Source: Ariolimax columbianus (Eukaryota; Mollusca; Gastropoda; Stylommatophora; Arionidae). Taken from it: a stretch of DNA of 64,000 nt. The stretch is taken from positions 122,745,468 through 122,809,467 of the forward strand of contig JAVGWX010000003.1 in NCBI GenBank assembly GCA_036924085.1, given 5' to 3'. Position 1 is the stretch's first letter, and each line of letters opens with the position of its first letter. Under the pieces are notes generated by a model. That model worked only from the letters and a program-made list of their open reading frames with translations, searched no databases and was not told the DNA's origin. The position numbers were made by a program, and so were the translations under genes. Positions 41,186-53,445 of this stretch are shown in pieces.

Positions 41186-41662
41186 GTATAACAGTGTGCT
41201 GTGTTAGCAGGATATGCAAGTGTGTTGTATTGGTAGGGTATGACAGTGTGTTCTGTTGGCAGGGTATACAGTGTACTGTGTTGGCAGGGTATGACAGTGT
41301 GCTGTGTTGGCAGGGTATGACAGTGTACTGTGTTTCCAGGGTATGACAGTGTACTGTGTTGGCAGGGTATGACAGTGTACTGTGTTTCCAGGGTATGACA
41401 GTGTACTGTGTTGGCAGGGTATGACAGTGTACTGTGTTGGCAGGGTATGACAGTGTGTTCTATTGGCAGGGTATAACAGTGTGCTGTGTTGGCAGGGTAT
41501 AACAGTGTACTGTGTTGGCAGGGTAAGACAGTGTGCTGTGTTGGCAGGGTATGACAGTGTACTGTGTTGGCAGGGTATGACAGTGTGTGGTATGTTGGCA
41601 GGATATGACTGTGGTATGTTGGCAGGATATGACTGTGGTATGTTGGCAGGGTATGACTGTAA
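41186..41662. repeat. 26-bp minisatellite, about 18 copies, inside the first nostrin intron
   Basis: The unit contains GGTATGACAGTGTACTGTGT, TGGCAG. It starts 30 bp after the exon A donor. Open frames on both strands (for example 202 codons on the minus strand) are repeat artefacts. Confidence 0.93.
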
Positions 41663-41736
41663 GAAATAAGAAAGAGAATAGGTATGGCCAAGATGGTATT
41701 CATTAACATGCGACACATAGTGACATTCAAACAGAT

Positions 41737-42165
41737 AAACTAAATATTGAAAATGAGAATTATCAGGTGTTACTCGTCACTACTTTATTGCACAGAAACA
41801 TGGACAATGCATAACAAGCTGGAAAAGAGTATTGAAGCCTTAGAAATGTGGGTATATTTAAGATTGAGTCTTGGAAAGAGAAGAAAACAAATGTTGAGGT
41901 ATTGAAAAAGTTGGGGATGAGAAGAGAATTAATGGTGAAATCAGCATTAGACAGTTGAGTTATTTTGGCCATATAACAAGACATACCTCCTTGTTTAAAA
42001 CCATAGTAGAGTTATTCAAGAGGCAGGCAACTGTATACGTGGGTAGATAACATCAGAAGATGGACTGAACAAAACATGTCGGATTTCACCATTGCGGCAA
42101 GAAATAGAGTACCCTGGAGATCCACTGCAGCCGACCTTCGATGCGGAGATGGCACTTTAAAACTG
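41737..42165 (+). mobile_element. LINE 3' fragment (RTE-like), upstream part of a composite
   Basis: Broken frames give 'YSSLLYCTETWTMHNKLEKS', 'EALEMWVYLRLSLGKRRK', then 'WVDNIRRWTEQNMSDFTIAA' and 'VPWRSTAADLRCGDGT', the ordinary C-terminal end of an RTE-type LINE. The end continues in frame into the next LINE, which makes a misleading fused frame. Confidence 0.7.
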
Positions 42166-43162
42166 AATTCTATAATATCCATATCCCTAGGTCTACCCGC
42201 TGTCCGAGTATCTGGCCAAACATCAGATTGGTTTGCAGTACAAAAGGGAGTCCGACAGGGATGTATCCTCTCACCTTATCTGTACAACATATATGCGGAA
42301 TGTATAATGAGAAATGTTCGAGAAGATAACATTGAATGTTTCGACCCATTTACGATTGGGGGGTACGAGATTCCAGAGTTACGATACGCAGATGACACAG
42401 TGATACTATCAAGAAGTGCAGAAGGGCTAGAGCAGCTACTTTCAGCCATTAATGGACATAGTGAAGATCAAAATCTGTTTATAAACATAAATAAAACAAA
42501 GATAATGACCACCGATAAAACACAATGTCAGCATAAATTTACAGTGGGTAGTGAGGAAATAGATCAGGTCACACATTTTGAATATCTGGGCTCCAGAATT
42601 GACAAAAATGGTGACTGCTCGAAAAAAATCAGAAGAAGACTAGCTATGGCAATGCAGAGACTGAACAGCCTGAAGAAATTTTGGCAGGGCACCAACAAAA
42701 TGATAAAAGTAAAAGTCTTGAGAGCCTGTGTTTTTCCTGTGGCAGCTTATGGTTGTGAAGCATGGACAATTACCAAAACTTCTAGACAAAGAATCAAATT
42801 CTTCGAGTCAAAATGTTACAGAAGGATCCTCAGAATACCCTGGACAGAGAAAAGAACAAATGTAGACATTCGGCAAGTGTTGAGCATAGAGGAGAACTGG
42901 TTTATCAATTACATTTTGACTAGAAAATGCAAATACTTTGGTCACATCAAGAGACACAACGGTCTTGAGAGAACGGTGATGGAAGGTTCTGTAAGGTAAA
43001 AGAGGAAGGAGTAGACCAAGAAAACGATGGCACCAAGATATCCAGGAGTGCCTGGGTCTGGCTGAGGCGGAAGCTGGTGTTTTGGCAAGGGAACGAGTTT
43101 CTTTCAGATAGACTGTGATTGGAGCGACGTTCTACAAAGGACATGCTACATGATGATGATGA
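42165..43162 (+). mobile_element. LINE family H RT, 5'-truncated, with (ATG)n tail
   Basis: Core RT motifs are visible in one open frame to 42999: 'VQKGVRQGCILSPYLYNIYA', 'GYEIPELRYADDTVILSRS' (catalytic YADD at about 42379-42396), 'LFININKTKIMT', 'THFEYLGSRIDKNGDCSKKI', 'RRLAMAMQRLNSLKKFWQ', 'RACVFPVAAYGCEAWTITK', 'FFESKCYRRILRIPWTEKRT', 'KCKYFGHIKRHNGLERTV'. After a frameshift near 42990 the tail reads 'QDIQECLGLAEAEAGVLARE', then ends near 43150 in ATGATGATGATG. Endonuclease and N-terminal RT parts are missing. It is in an intron of the F-BAR gene. Confidence 0.88.
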
Positions 43163-43688
43163 CCCTTTGAACTCTACCTATATCTATACATCTGAGTTCT
43201 TCTGATGGTTATGATCTTACTTTTTCATTAGGGCTGTACCTTATATTGGTTTTTAATATTGAACCAAATTTGAATACAATATATATGTTCAACTGAATGT
43301 GATGACAAATGGTGAGAGAACAGATGGCGTAATACACTGTGTTCATTAAGGCTACTGACATTTACACAAATGAATTATACAGTTCTCAGGAACAAACACC
43401 TGAGGGTTCAAGGTGCTAAAGAGTTATCAAAAATATAACAAATGTTTAATTAAAAACCGACTCACTCCGTAGGTTGATAGATTGGCTCGATAACTTCCTT
43501 ACAATGGCATAGAGCTGATTTATTGGCTTGAACAGTTGTACTTATACATACAAATTCCTCTGTACCAAGTATTCTTAAATTTGTATATATAAATATACTT
43601 TCTAACTGCAGTTTCACATAGCCAGAATAAATGTGTTGATAGGCTCATAGTGTTCCGGTGAGCATGAGATAGTGCAACTGACTAATGG
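43163..43688. other. Unassigned intronic stretch
   Basis: No recognisable element. AT-rich. Confidence 0.5.
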
Positions 43689-44308
43689 CTAAGTAACTTA
43701 ACTTAACTGAACGTCTTTATACTGGTTTAGAAGACCCTGCAGAGTCTGTATACAACCAGTTACATTTACATCACCTTGCTCTAAAAGCTATGCGCATCCA
43801 GTCTATTCTTAAATGCATTAACTGTCCCTGCCTCCACTACCTCCCCTGGCAATGCATTCCAAGCAGACACCACTCTCTGACTAAAAAATATTTCCTAATG
43901 TCTAATCTGGACCTCTCTTTAGTCAGCTTGTAGCTGTGCCCTCGTGTTATTGTGGGTGGCTGTATTTAAAAAAAACTTGTTATAGTCTAATTTATCCATT
44001 CCTCTGATCATCTTATAAACCTGTATTAAGTCACCACAAATTCTTCTCTCTTCGAGATACTGTAGGCCGGTTTGTCTGAGTCTTTCCTCATAACTGTAAT
44101 TCTGGAATCCCACTATCATCTTTGTCGCTCTTTTTTGTATTCTTTCCAGCATGTTTATGTCCCCTCTATGATAAGGACTCCACACCTGTACACAGTACTC
44201 CAATCTAGGTCTAACTAATGCTTTATACAGTTTGACTATCACTTCCTTGCTCCTATGTTTATACATGAAGTTAGAGGAACAGCTTTGATATCCCATACTG
44301 GATATAGT
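43689..44308 (-). mobile_element. LINE family E (CR1/L2-like) 3' fragment
   Basis: The minus frame 44296-43922 reads 'KEVIVKLYKALVRPRLEYCV', 'QVWSPYHRGDINMLERIQKR', 'ATKMIVGFQNYSYEERLR', 'RICGDLIQVYKMIRGMDKLD', then 'RSRLDIRKYF' and 'SAWNALPGEVVEAG' after a shift. It ends in TAAACCAGTATAAAGACGTT plus a TTAAG-type tail. This is the RT thumb and C-terminus of a CR1/L2-like LINE. Confidence 0.85.
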
Positions 44309-44599
44309 TTTTTTGATTTTTTGGATGGACTTTACGGAGATTCAACTCAGATCAACACTTATTGTTGCATGAAACACACATTCGATTTAAAAAAAAAGTC
44401 ATTTAACATTCTATGCTGACAGACGATGTATTATCTAACAGTGTCCACCAGTACTAAACAGACGTTGCAGCTGTGCATATTTAATTGCAGTGTACTATAT
44501 TTTTTCAATACACGATTAGCTTATCGAGTACACTATATATTGAGATAATCTCTATTCAACAATCTAAGGATATAAAATTCAGATGAATGTGTCTGCTAC
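44309..44599. other. Unassigned intronic stretch
   Basis: No recognised element before a LINE scrap at 44600. Confidence 0.5.
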
Positions 44600-44745
44600 A
44601 CTGATAAAATGGCTTCTGGTCGTCTGCTACAAAGGTATCCAACATACAAGGAATACAGAAATCATACATGGCCATCGTTAATACCAGTCCTGGACAAGCT
44701 CTATGGAGATACCAATAGCTGCAGGCTAACCACTGATTTCTTGTG
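44600..44745 (+). mobile_element. RNase H LINE C-terminal scrap
   Basis: CTGCTACAAAGGTATCCAAC encodes a decayed 'LLQ..PTY' and then 'TWPSLIPVLDKLYGDTNSCR' as in the next copies, before a stop. It lies directly next to, and opposite in direction to, the better copy at 44782-45687. Confidence 0.5.
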
Positions 44746-44781
44746 ATATCATTTTGACATCTTCTTCTTCTTCGTACGCAG

Positions 44782-45687
44782 TCAGACAGTAACCATTATT
44801 TTTTCGAAAAAAGCGGCGGTCATCCTGAGGCTGTCGCCACTGCCATAGAGCTTGTCTTGCAGTTCCACTGGTGATGGCCACATCTGCTCTCTCTGATCCT
44901 CGTATGTCGGGCAGTTCTGCAGCAGATGTTCAGCGGTCATTTTGCCAGTACCGCACGGGCATTCTTCGGAACCACCTATCTTCAATTTGTTGAATAGGTG
45001 GTACCTCAGTCTATTGTGGCCAGTGCGAAGTCTGAAGACAACGAACTGCTCTTTTCGGTTCAACTGGTAATAGGCATCGTTTTTGGTGTAACCAGTATGT
45101 TCGGTTTCCCATTTGGTCATGTATCTGGCTTTGATAAGCCGTTTTGACTCTTCGTACGTCATACTGGTATCTGTTTGTGGTAGTCTTGCACCTTCTTTTG
45201 CCAGTTTGTTTGCCTCCTCGTTGCCTTGGATGTTGCAGTGCGATGGGACCCACTGTACCACTACCCTTTTTGGTGCGGACTGCTGGCACAGTTTGCAGAG
45301 TGCTGCTCTTAAGTCATTAAGCTCAGTGTTTTTCTGGCTTTTTAGCGCTGTGACTACGGCGAGAGCATCTGTAAGCAGGACTATGTGGCTTTCATTTTCA
45401 TTGTGTGTCACCATTTCTTCCACTGCCGCCCTCAGTGCCTCCGCCTCCGCTCTGAAATTGCTTGTGTACTTACCAGTAGCGAATGACAGTGTTATTTGTT
45501 GTCTGCCATTTGGTAGGTTCAGGAATGCTCCTGCCCCTCCGTTCTGTGTAGTGTTTGTTACAGAACCGTCGGTGTATGCATGGGTCCAGTCCATGCTTGG
45601 GTAGCTTTTCGATATGAAGCTTATTTTGACATCTGAACCCCTCAACCCCCACACCCCTACTTTCAGCATCGCCATACATTTCGCCAC
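44782..45687 (-). mobile_element. LINE RNase H domain and C-terminal zinc-like end (family F), intact frame
   Basis: A 301-codon minus frame opens without a good ATG (a GTG) and is a 5'-truncated piece. It carries an RNase H domain: 'WTHAYTDGSVT' (first catalytic D), 'FRAEAEALRAAVEEM' (E), 'IVLLTDALAVVTAL' (D), 'WVPSHCNIQGNEEANKLAKE' where the fourth acidic residue is N in place of the D seen in the copy at 52537. Then 'FRLRTGHNRLRYHLFNKLKI' and a 'CPCGTGKMTAEHLLQNCPTY' zinc-like end. This is the C-terminus of an I/Ingi-type LINE that keeps its own RNase H. Confidence 0.85.
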
Positions 45688-45699
45688 ACATGTTGTGTT

Positions 45700-46925
45700 T
45701 TGTCAGAGATGTACACTAATGCGAGTACATCCCATTCATAGATAGTCACTCACGTTATGAGCATGCAGTTCCGGATTTAAATATGGCGAGGCCTTGAGTT
45801 GTGTAAAATTTGGAGGACTTTTGCTTAAGAAGTAACAACAAAAAGTCTCACACAACTGGAAAACTTATATACTTGGGAATTATTTAATAGCAAAGCATAA
45901 GTGAAAAGTAGAATTAATTTTCAAATGAATTATATATGCACATTTCGTATGATGCATTTCGTTGACTTGATCTCTGTCGTCGATTCTAGTTAGTCAACCA
46001 ATTGAAAACAATATGTAAATGCAATTTATCAAATAGTTTTAGCATATATTCATATACGATATGTAAAATGCTGACCAAATTAGTAACGAGGTTATGTTTA
46101 TATATAATGAATCAAGAACAATTATATCAACACATTTTATTTCACGATTTAAAAAAAAAAGCATTGAATTTATGTGAATTACGTGAAATGCTATGCAGTT
46201 TATTGCTTTCTATGCACATAGTGGTAGGTGATGATTGTTCTTGTTGAGACATTGTTGCTTTCAGTTCATTTTTTATTCTATATTCTATTGGGCTGTGAAA
46301 ATAACATTTAACCTTCACAATTTGTTGCCATCAGACATATAAGTATAGTCGTATTATTGCTTCCATATTGGGTAACACTATAAATGAGTTTTATCTTGTG
46401 GCCCTTGCTCATCGCGAAACCCAAAGTAAAGTAAAGTTAAGATCCCTTTTACATGCCAATGTGGCATGTTGGGAATATGGTGTAAGGCCCATATTTTCTT
46501 GACCAACGGCATACAAGGGGTCATGTAGTCAGCATCACGCCGGCCATCTTTACTTACAAGACTGGATCAACCCCAGAACCGTTTAGGATCAAAACAATAT
46601 CCCGGGGAGAGGGAGGGAGAACTTTTCTCAGCTCATTCACTGTTGCATCTTCGGACCACTCCCTGTGGACTCTAATCCAGGGCATGTCTAGTCATATTGT
46701 TGGAATTCATTCCTTTATCAGGGTTGCTGTCAGAGATGAAATGTTAAAAGCTTCATTGTACTAGACCTCAGCTTTTTATCAGGTGGAGTTGTTAGCTGCC
46801 ATTTCCTTCCCTGCCAGAAAGCTGGCACCCATGTACAGTTGGGTTGGCTGGAGCACTGCGATATCGGACCTTTAAAACTCTACTATTTGTAATTGATACC
46901 GATAATACTAATTTCATATTTTCAG
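45700..46925. other. Intronic stretch with an unnamed dispersed-looking block
   Basis: Around 46420-46860 a moderately GC-rich block has SINE-like features (GTACAGTTGGGTTGGCTGGA near its end, resembling the CAGCTGGGTCGACT module of other SINEs here) and a GTAAAGTAAAGTTAAGATCC start. No second copy in the window proves it. The remainder is AT-rich and unassigned. Confidence 0.4.
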
Positions 46926-47006
46926 ATCTGAAGCGGAAACTCTGTATGCCAAAAGTTTGAGTAAAATTGCAGTCAAGTTATTGAAGGCATGCGGAGGTGG
47001 CATTGG
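46926..47006 (+). CDS. Nostrin-like F-BAR exon B
   Basis: TTTTCAG precedes it and the donor is GTAGGT at 47007. Its first base completes an Arg codon with exon A. It encodes 'SEAETLYAKSLSKIAVKLLK' then 'ACGGGIG'. 'YAKSLSKIAVKLL' is the diagnostic helix 2 motif of F-BAR proteins. Confidence 0.9.
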
Positions 47007-47239
47007 GTAGGTTTGGTGTTTTCAGTTGTGTTTGTGAATGGTTGGAGGTCAGACCTGGAAAGTAAGGAAAGAGGGATGAATAACATGGAGAGGCAAATTA
47101 GCAAGAGGTGAAAAGGGATGAGATATGAGTAGGAGTTTCAGATGGATGGTGCCTGAAACTGGAGAGAACAATAGAGGTGAATAGGAAGCACATAAACGAT
47201 GTGTAGTTACTATACATAATGTATTTGTGCTTGCTCGTT

Positions 47240-47800
47240 CACTTCCTTCCTTCCTTCCTTCCTTCCTTCCTTCCTTCCTTCCTTCCTTCCTTCCTTCCTT
47301 CCTTCCTTCCTTCCTTCCTTCCTTCCTTCCTTCCTTCCTTCCTTCCTTCCTTCCTTCCTTCCTTCCTTCCTTCCTTCCTTCCTTCCTTCCTTCTTCCTTC
47401 CTCCCTCCCTACTACTCTGTCTGCCTGCCTGCCTGCCTTCGCTTCTTCCCTCCCTTCCTTCCTGACTGCCTGTCTGCCTTTCTCCCCTTCCCTCCCTCCC
47501 TCCCTCCCTCCCTGCCTCCCTTCCTTCTTTCCTTCCTCCCTCCCTCCCTGCCTGCCTGCCTTCGCTCCTTCCCTCCCTCCTTCTCTCCTTCCTTCTTTTC
47601 TTCCTTTCTGACTGCCTGCCTTTCTCCCCATTCCTTCCTTCTTTCCATCCTTCCTTGCTACCTTCCTTCCTTCCTCCTCTCTTCTTTCTCCTTTCTTCCT
47701 TCTCTTTTTTCTTTCTCCTTCCTCCTTCTTTTCCTCTTTCTCCTCCTTCTTCCTCTTCTTCCTCCTTCGTCCTCCTTCTTCTTCGTTCAGGTCATGCTAA
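47240..47800. repeat. (CTTC)n-derived pyrimidine-rich tract
   Basis: About 150 bp of perfect CTTC is followed by C/T-rich sequence with CTCC, CTGC and CTTC sub-blocks up to about 47785. The plus strand is almost pure pyrimidine. Large open frames through it (serine, proline, leucine, phenylalanine repeats) are artefacts. Confidence 0.95.
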
Positions 47801-47999
47801 ATCTTCAGTACTATCATTGTACCAGGATAAAGTTCACAGTCCTTTCCAGGTCTGAGCAGTGGCCTCATAGTTTTTGTGTCAGTTCTGCTCCCTCTGGCCA
47901 GGTCTGGCATCTTAAATTCTTCGTGGAACAGACATTCTTGAAGTATGACTCGCTCACTAATACTATCACAACTACTGCTACTATTGCTACAGCTACTTA

Positions 48000-48004
48000 T
48001 TTTG

Positions 48005-48055
<51 letters not shown>

Positions 48056-48056
48056 T

Positions 48057-48137
<81 letters not shown>

Positions 48138-48277
48138 AACTACTACTACTACTACAACTACTACTACTACTACTACTAATATTATTACTACTAGTATTAC
48201 TACTAATAATAGTACTACTACTACTAATAATAGTACTACTACTACCACTATCACTACTACTACTTCTACTTCTACTT

Positions 48278-48308
<31 letters not shown>

Positions 48309-48690
48309 CACTACCACTATCACTACAGCTGCTACTACCACCACTACTACTACTACTACTAACTACCACCACTACTACTACTACTTCCACTACTACTAAT
48401 ACTACTACTACTACTACCACCACCACCACTACCACCACCACTACCACTATCACTACAACTGCTACTACCACCACTACAACTACTACTACTACCACTATCA
48501 CTACAACTGCTACTACTACTACCACCACTACAACTACTACCACCACTATTACTACTGTTTCTTCAACTACTACCACGACTACAACTGCTACCACCACTAC
48601 TACTACTATTACTATTACCACCACTACAACTACTACTGATACCATCACAATTACAAATACTGATACTATAGTTATCATCAAACTGTAACT
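48000..48690. repeat. (ACT)n trinucleotide array, about 690 bp
   Basis: Runs of ACT with interspersed ACC, ATT, ACA units make a strand-biased A/C/T tract. Open frames made of Thr, Leu or Val/Ser result from the repeat. The array ends about 25 bp before the acceptor of exon C. Confidence 0.95.
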
Positions 48691-48712
48691 ATCATCTTGT
48701 TTGATTCTACAG

Positions 48713-48775
48713 CTCACTCTCAGATGGATGGAAGGCTGTTGGCACAGCAATGGAGCAGGAGGCAGAATTACATAA
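48713..48775 (+). CDS. Nostrin-like F-BAR exon C
   Basis: The acceptor is TTCTACAG and the donor GTAAGT at 48776. 63 nt. It encodes 'SLSDGWKAVGTAMEQEAELH', then K by the shared codon. The (ACT)n microsatellite ends only about 25 bp before its acceptor, so the polypyrimidine tract is very short (TTGTTTGATTCTACAG). Confidence 0.85.
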   Translation, partial: LTLRWMEGCWHSNGAGGRIT

Positions 48776-48924
48776 GTAAGTTAGAAAGCAATAGACTCAT
48801 CAACTAATAAACAATTACTTTCCGTTAAAGTCTGCTCTTTAAAGAATGGGTATACTTTCTTTATCTTTAGAAATTGGGTATGATTTTTGCAAAGACTACC
48901 ATATTTAGAAAGAGGGTAAATTAG

Positions 48925-49045
48925 CGACACAACACATTCTGTTCTTTGGACTACATCCTGCTACTTGCAAAGCCCTGTTCAGGGCTTGGCAGTGGGAGAT
49001 TAAGAACGGCTGCAGAGAATAAAAAAAAAGAAGAAGAAAAGAAAG
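48925..49045 (+). mobile_element. SINE family C 3' part
   Basis: It has ACACATTCTGTTCTTTGGAC, 'TACATCCTGCTACTTGCAAA', 'GGGCTTGGCAGTGGGAGATT' then AAGAACGG and an A/G tail. It matches the 3' part of the family C copies. The tail has decayed to AAGAAGAAGAAAAGAAAG. A small degenerate GTATACTTTCTGTAACA repeat surrounds it. Confidence 0.65.
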
Positions 49046-49584
49046 AGGGTATACTTTCTGTAACATGTTACCATATATAGAAAATGGGTATACTTCCCGT
49101 AACAGACTACCATATTTAGAAAGAAGGTATACTTTCTATAACATGTTACCATATTTAAAAGAGTATACTTTCTGCAACATGTTACCATATTTCTGTAACA
49201 GATTACTCTGATTAGAAAGAGTGTATACTTTCTGTAATAGACTGCAATCTTTAGAAAGTATGTTCAATGTTGTTGTTTGATATTAATATAAATTGTTAAG
49301 TGCTGTTTTTATATAGCACATACATTAGTAAGCATTATTTCAGAAGCACACATAAACAGCTGAGAAATGTTTTGACCACATCCATACAAGTTTTGGTTCT
49401 GTTTTTGTAGTTTTCATAAACATTTGAACTGTTTGATTTTCTCCATAAACAGTTGAGAATTGTTTTCTAATAATTATAAATAGTTGAGAACTTTTATGAC
49501 ATTTATAAACAATTGAGGACTCTTTTTAAAGTAACTATAAACATTTAAGGTCTGAACAATGGGATCCACAACCAGTTTCTTCTT
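49046..49584. other. Degenerate short repeats and AT-rich sequence
   Basis: Between 49040 and 49260 a ~38-bp degenerate unit recurs (TATACTTTCTGTAACA..TTACCATATTTAGAAAGA). The unit also occurs left of 48925, so the SINE sits inside it. A second weak unit (ACAGTTGAGAA...ATAAACA) runs from 49330 to 49540. No gene. Confidence 0.6.
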
Positions 49585-50460
<876 letters not shown>

Positions 50461-51110
50461 AATATCCACAACTATTATTCTCCTAAACGTTGCTGTCCGT
50501 CCCAGGCTTCTCATGTTGCCATACAAACTATCTGATAATTGGATTGAGGAGGGCCATGTTGTCACTCTGTTCCTCTCATAGAGCTGGCAAATCTGGAGAA
50601 CATGTTCCACCATTTGTTTGTTCTCCCCACTTAGGCATGTCTGCGTGCCAAATTTTGTATTTGTGTAACGGATAATTTTTCAGTCTGCAGTGGCCTGTTC
50701 GTTGTCTGAATATTGTCACCTGATCTCTTCTTGGCAAAGAGTAATATGCTTCTGTGACATCAGATTATGGTTGTTATTGGTGTGATTTGTCTTCGAAGTT
50801 CATTTTTATCATTGTCTTCATTTCTTCAGTTTGGGTTTTGCTACATCCCTCTTTGGCTAGTCTATCTGCCTCCTCATTTTATTTTACATTGTGCAAGAAT
50901 CCGCATAACTTTCGCTTAGTTTAAATTGTAGCTGGTTTTCATGAGAGCATTGGACAGGACGTCAGATTTGTTGTTTCTATGGTTTCTGTCATTTCGGTTT
51001 CATATGCTCGTTTTATGTCACAAAATGGGCTGCCTCCCTGAAGTGACACATCAGTCATAGGGCCACAATGGTTCCCCACAGTTTGTCTCGCATGCTTCTT
51101 TCTTTGGACC
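50461..51110 (-). mobile_element. RNase H LINE remnant, strongly decayed
   Basis: Minus-strand scraps follow the order of the copy at 44782-45687 (zinc-like end near 50630, RLRTGH-like box near 50690, linker near 50800, and LAKEG-like box near 50860). For example, CTTTGGCTAGTCTATCTGCC corresponds to the D-R-L-A-K block. Too broken to translate. The call rests on order and short matches. Confidence 0.4.
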
Positions 51111-51570
51111 AGGTTTTCTCATGGGAGCGACGATGAAGGGAATCTGTAAGGAAAACTATCTTATCTCTACCATGGTCCATGTTTTCCATGATGACTAACA
51201 TGTAAGAGCTGTTTTGGTATAAACAGTATAAACCATATAAACAGTTGTGGTCTTTTGATTTATCTAACCAACAATCTCTTTAAACAGTTCATGAGTAATT
51301 TATAAGCCTCCATAAACAGTTCAGGGACTTTTGATTTATCTAAGCGACAGTCTCTTTACACAGTTCGGGAATCATTTACAAGCGACCAGGAACAGTTGAG
51401 GACTGTTTAAATATCGCAGTCTATCTTGGTGATTGTGTAATTGTGAATACATTTAGGTCATCACAACTTGTAAGGATACCTTGCATGTGTGTAGTCAATG
51501 AGAGTGTTTGAGTGTGGGAGGGAGTGAGTGAATGAGTGTAGGAGTGTGTGAGTGAATGAGTGGGTGGATC
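51111..51570. other. Unassigned intronic stretch
   Basis: No element. A weak GAGTGAGTGAATGAGTG repeat lies near 51500-51560. Confidence 0.5.
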
Positions 51571-52310
51571 ACTTAACTTAACTTAACTTAACGTCTTTAT
51601 ACTGGTTTAGAAGACCCTGCAGAGTCTGTATACAACCAGTTTCATTTACATCACCTTGCTCTAAAAGCTATGCGCATCCAGTTTATTTTTATATGCATTA
51701 ACTGTCCCCACCTCCACTACCTCCCCTGGCAATGCATTCCAAGCAGACACCACTCTCTGACTAAAAAAATATTTCCTAATATCTAATCTGGACCTCTCTT
51801 TAGTCAGCTTGTAGCTATGCCCTCGTGTTATTGTAGGTGGCTGTATTTTAAAAAACTTGTTATAGTCTAATTTATCCATTCCTCTGATCATCTTATAAAC
51901 CTGTATTGTCACCACGAATTCTTCTCTTTTCGAGACACTGTAGGCCGGTTTTTCTGAGTCGTTCCTCATAACTGTAATTCTGGAATCCCACTATCATCTT
52001 TGTCGCTCTTTTTTGTATTCTTTCTAGCATGTTTATGTCCCCTCTATGATAAGGACTCCACACCTGTACACAGTACTCCAATCTAGGTCTAACTAAAGCT
52101 TTATACAGTTTGACGATCACTTTCTTGCTCCTATGTTTAATATTTCTTTTTATCATACCTAACATTGCATTTGCCTTTTTCACTGCTACCTTAACTTGCT
52201 TACTCACCTTTCCTGTATGATCTATTATAACCCCTAGGTCCCTTTCCTTATCTATCTTTCTAATATTGTTTTCTCCCATTCTGTAATTATGTTCCATATT
52301 GGATCTACAT
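51571..52310 (-). mobile_element. LINE family E (CR1/L2-like) 3' fragment, longest copy
   Basis: Minus frames read 'NNIRKIDKERDLGVIIDHTG', 'VAVKKANAMLGMIKRN', 'KKVIVKLYKALVRPRLEYCV', 'QVWSPYHRGDINMLERIQKR', 'YSYEERLRKTGLQCLEKRRI', then after a short frame break near 51905 'VYKMIRGMDKLDYNKF', 'ERSRLDIRKYFFSQRVVSAW' and 'NALPGEVVEVG'. The TTAAG tail is on the left. It ends 77 bp before exon D. Confidence 0.88.
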
Positions 52311-52386
52311 GAGTGAGTGTGTAAGTGAGTGATTGATGTGTGTGTACTTGCATTGTTAAGTCTGACCATATTTGACTTTCTGACAG

Positions 52387-52468
52387 AAATCTAGCATCAG
52401 GTCTGATGGAGGAGATCAGCAAGCCTCTGAAGGGTGTCGTGGAAGCACAGACAAAAGCCAGGAAGCCA
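52387..52468 (+). CDS. Nostrin-like F-BAR exon D
   Basis: The acceptor is TTCTGACAG and the donor GTAGGT at 52469. 82 nt. It encodes 'NLASGLMEEISKPLKGVVEA', then 'QTKARKP' and ends in phase 0. It sits between a minus-strand LINE E that ends about 75 bp upstream and a plus-strand RNase H LINE that begins about 70 bp downstream. Confidence 0.88.
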
Positions 52469-52536
52469 GTAGGTTCACCTATATTTATTTTTGTCTTCTT
52501 TACATCCTTTTTATATAGGTTATGATTTGCTCTTTC

Positions 52537-53020
52537 AGTAGTGGTACAGTGGGTTCCATCCCACTGTAACTTCCAAAGTAATGAGGAGGCAGACAGACTG
52601 GCAAAAGAAGGTGTAAGACTACCACAACCAGATTCTAGTGTGACCTACGAAGAGTCCAAAAGGTTTATTAGGGCCAGATACATGGTCAAATGGGAAACAG
52701 AACATACGCGCTACACAAAAAATGATGCCTACTACCAGCTGAACAGAAGAGAGCAGGTCGTGGTCTTCAGACTCCGCACAGGACACAACAGACTGGGGTA
52801 CCATCTATTCAATAAACTGAAGATAGGTGGCACTGACAAATGCACATCTGGTACAGGGAAAATGACTGTTGAACATCTGCTGCAAAATTACCCGACATAC
52901 GAGGACCAGAGAAAGCACATGTGGCCATCACCATTGGCAACACTAGGCAAGCTCTATGGCAGTGTTGACAGTCTCAGGATGACAGCTGCTTTCTTCGAAC
53001 AAATTCAAGTTGACGTCTGA
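52537..53020 (+). mobile_element. RNase H LINE C-terminal fragment (family F)
   Basis: A plus frame encodes 159 residues: 'VQWVPSHCNFQSNEEADRLA' (catalytic D retained in EEAD), 'FRLRTGHNRLGYHLFNKLKI', then 'CTSGTGKMTVEHLLQNYPTY' in which the first and last Cys of the zinc-like end are changed. It ends AAGAAGAAGAAT. It starts about 70 bp after the donor of exon D. Confidence 0.85.
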
Positions 53021-53129
53021 CAGCGTAGTAAGAAGAAGAAGAATAAGAAGATTTGCTCTTTCTAAAATAGTTACTCAGACACACACACCAAATTTAGATA
53101 TTAGATGCAAAACAAAATTGCATACACAA

Positions 53130-53445
53130 TCTACTTTTTGCTGATAGTCAGTGCCTGTTGTACAATGATGAAAATAAACTGCAAATTCACATTAACGCCC
53201 TTGTGACAGTCTGCACAAAACACAATGTGGGATTTAGTAAGACAAACACAAAACACTATGAGGATTAGTAGAACACCTGGACCAAATATCATAAGTGAAA
53301 ATAGTATTGTTCTTCAACAGGCCTATCCGTTTGGCTCAATAGGGAGATTGAAACTATCTGTCACAAATCATCTGCTGTCAGCTGTCTACTGTCACTACTG
53401 CTTAGACACCCGAGCATTAGTTTGAGGAAAAAAAAAACAGTTGAT
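53130..53445 (+). mobile_element. LINE family I scrap
   Basis: Frames give 'CLLYNDENKLQIHINALVTV', 'CTKHNVGFSKTNTK', then 'GSIGRLKLSVTNHL' and 'HYCLDTRALV', which follow the order of the RT end and 'YLGSI..DGRIDREI' block of family I. Decayed. Confidence 0.5.

Noticed and set aside
41122..41730. Minus-strand 202-codon frame with Tyr-Pro-Ala repeats
   Set aside because: It translates the 26-bp minisatellite.
47219..48750. Large open frames of Ser/Pro/Leu, Thr and Val residues
   Set aside because: They come from (CTTC)n and (ACT)n microsatellites on both strands inside introns. They are low-complexity and follow the repeat exactly.
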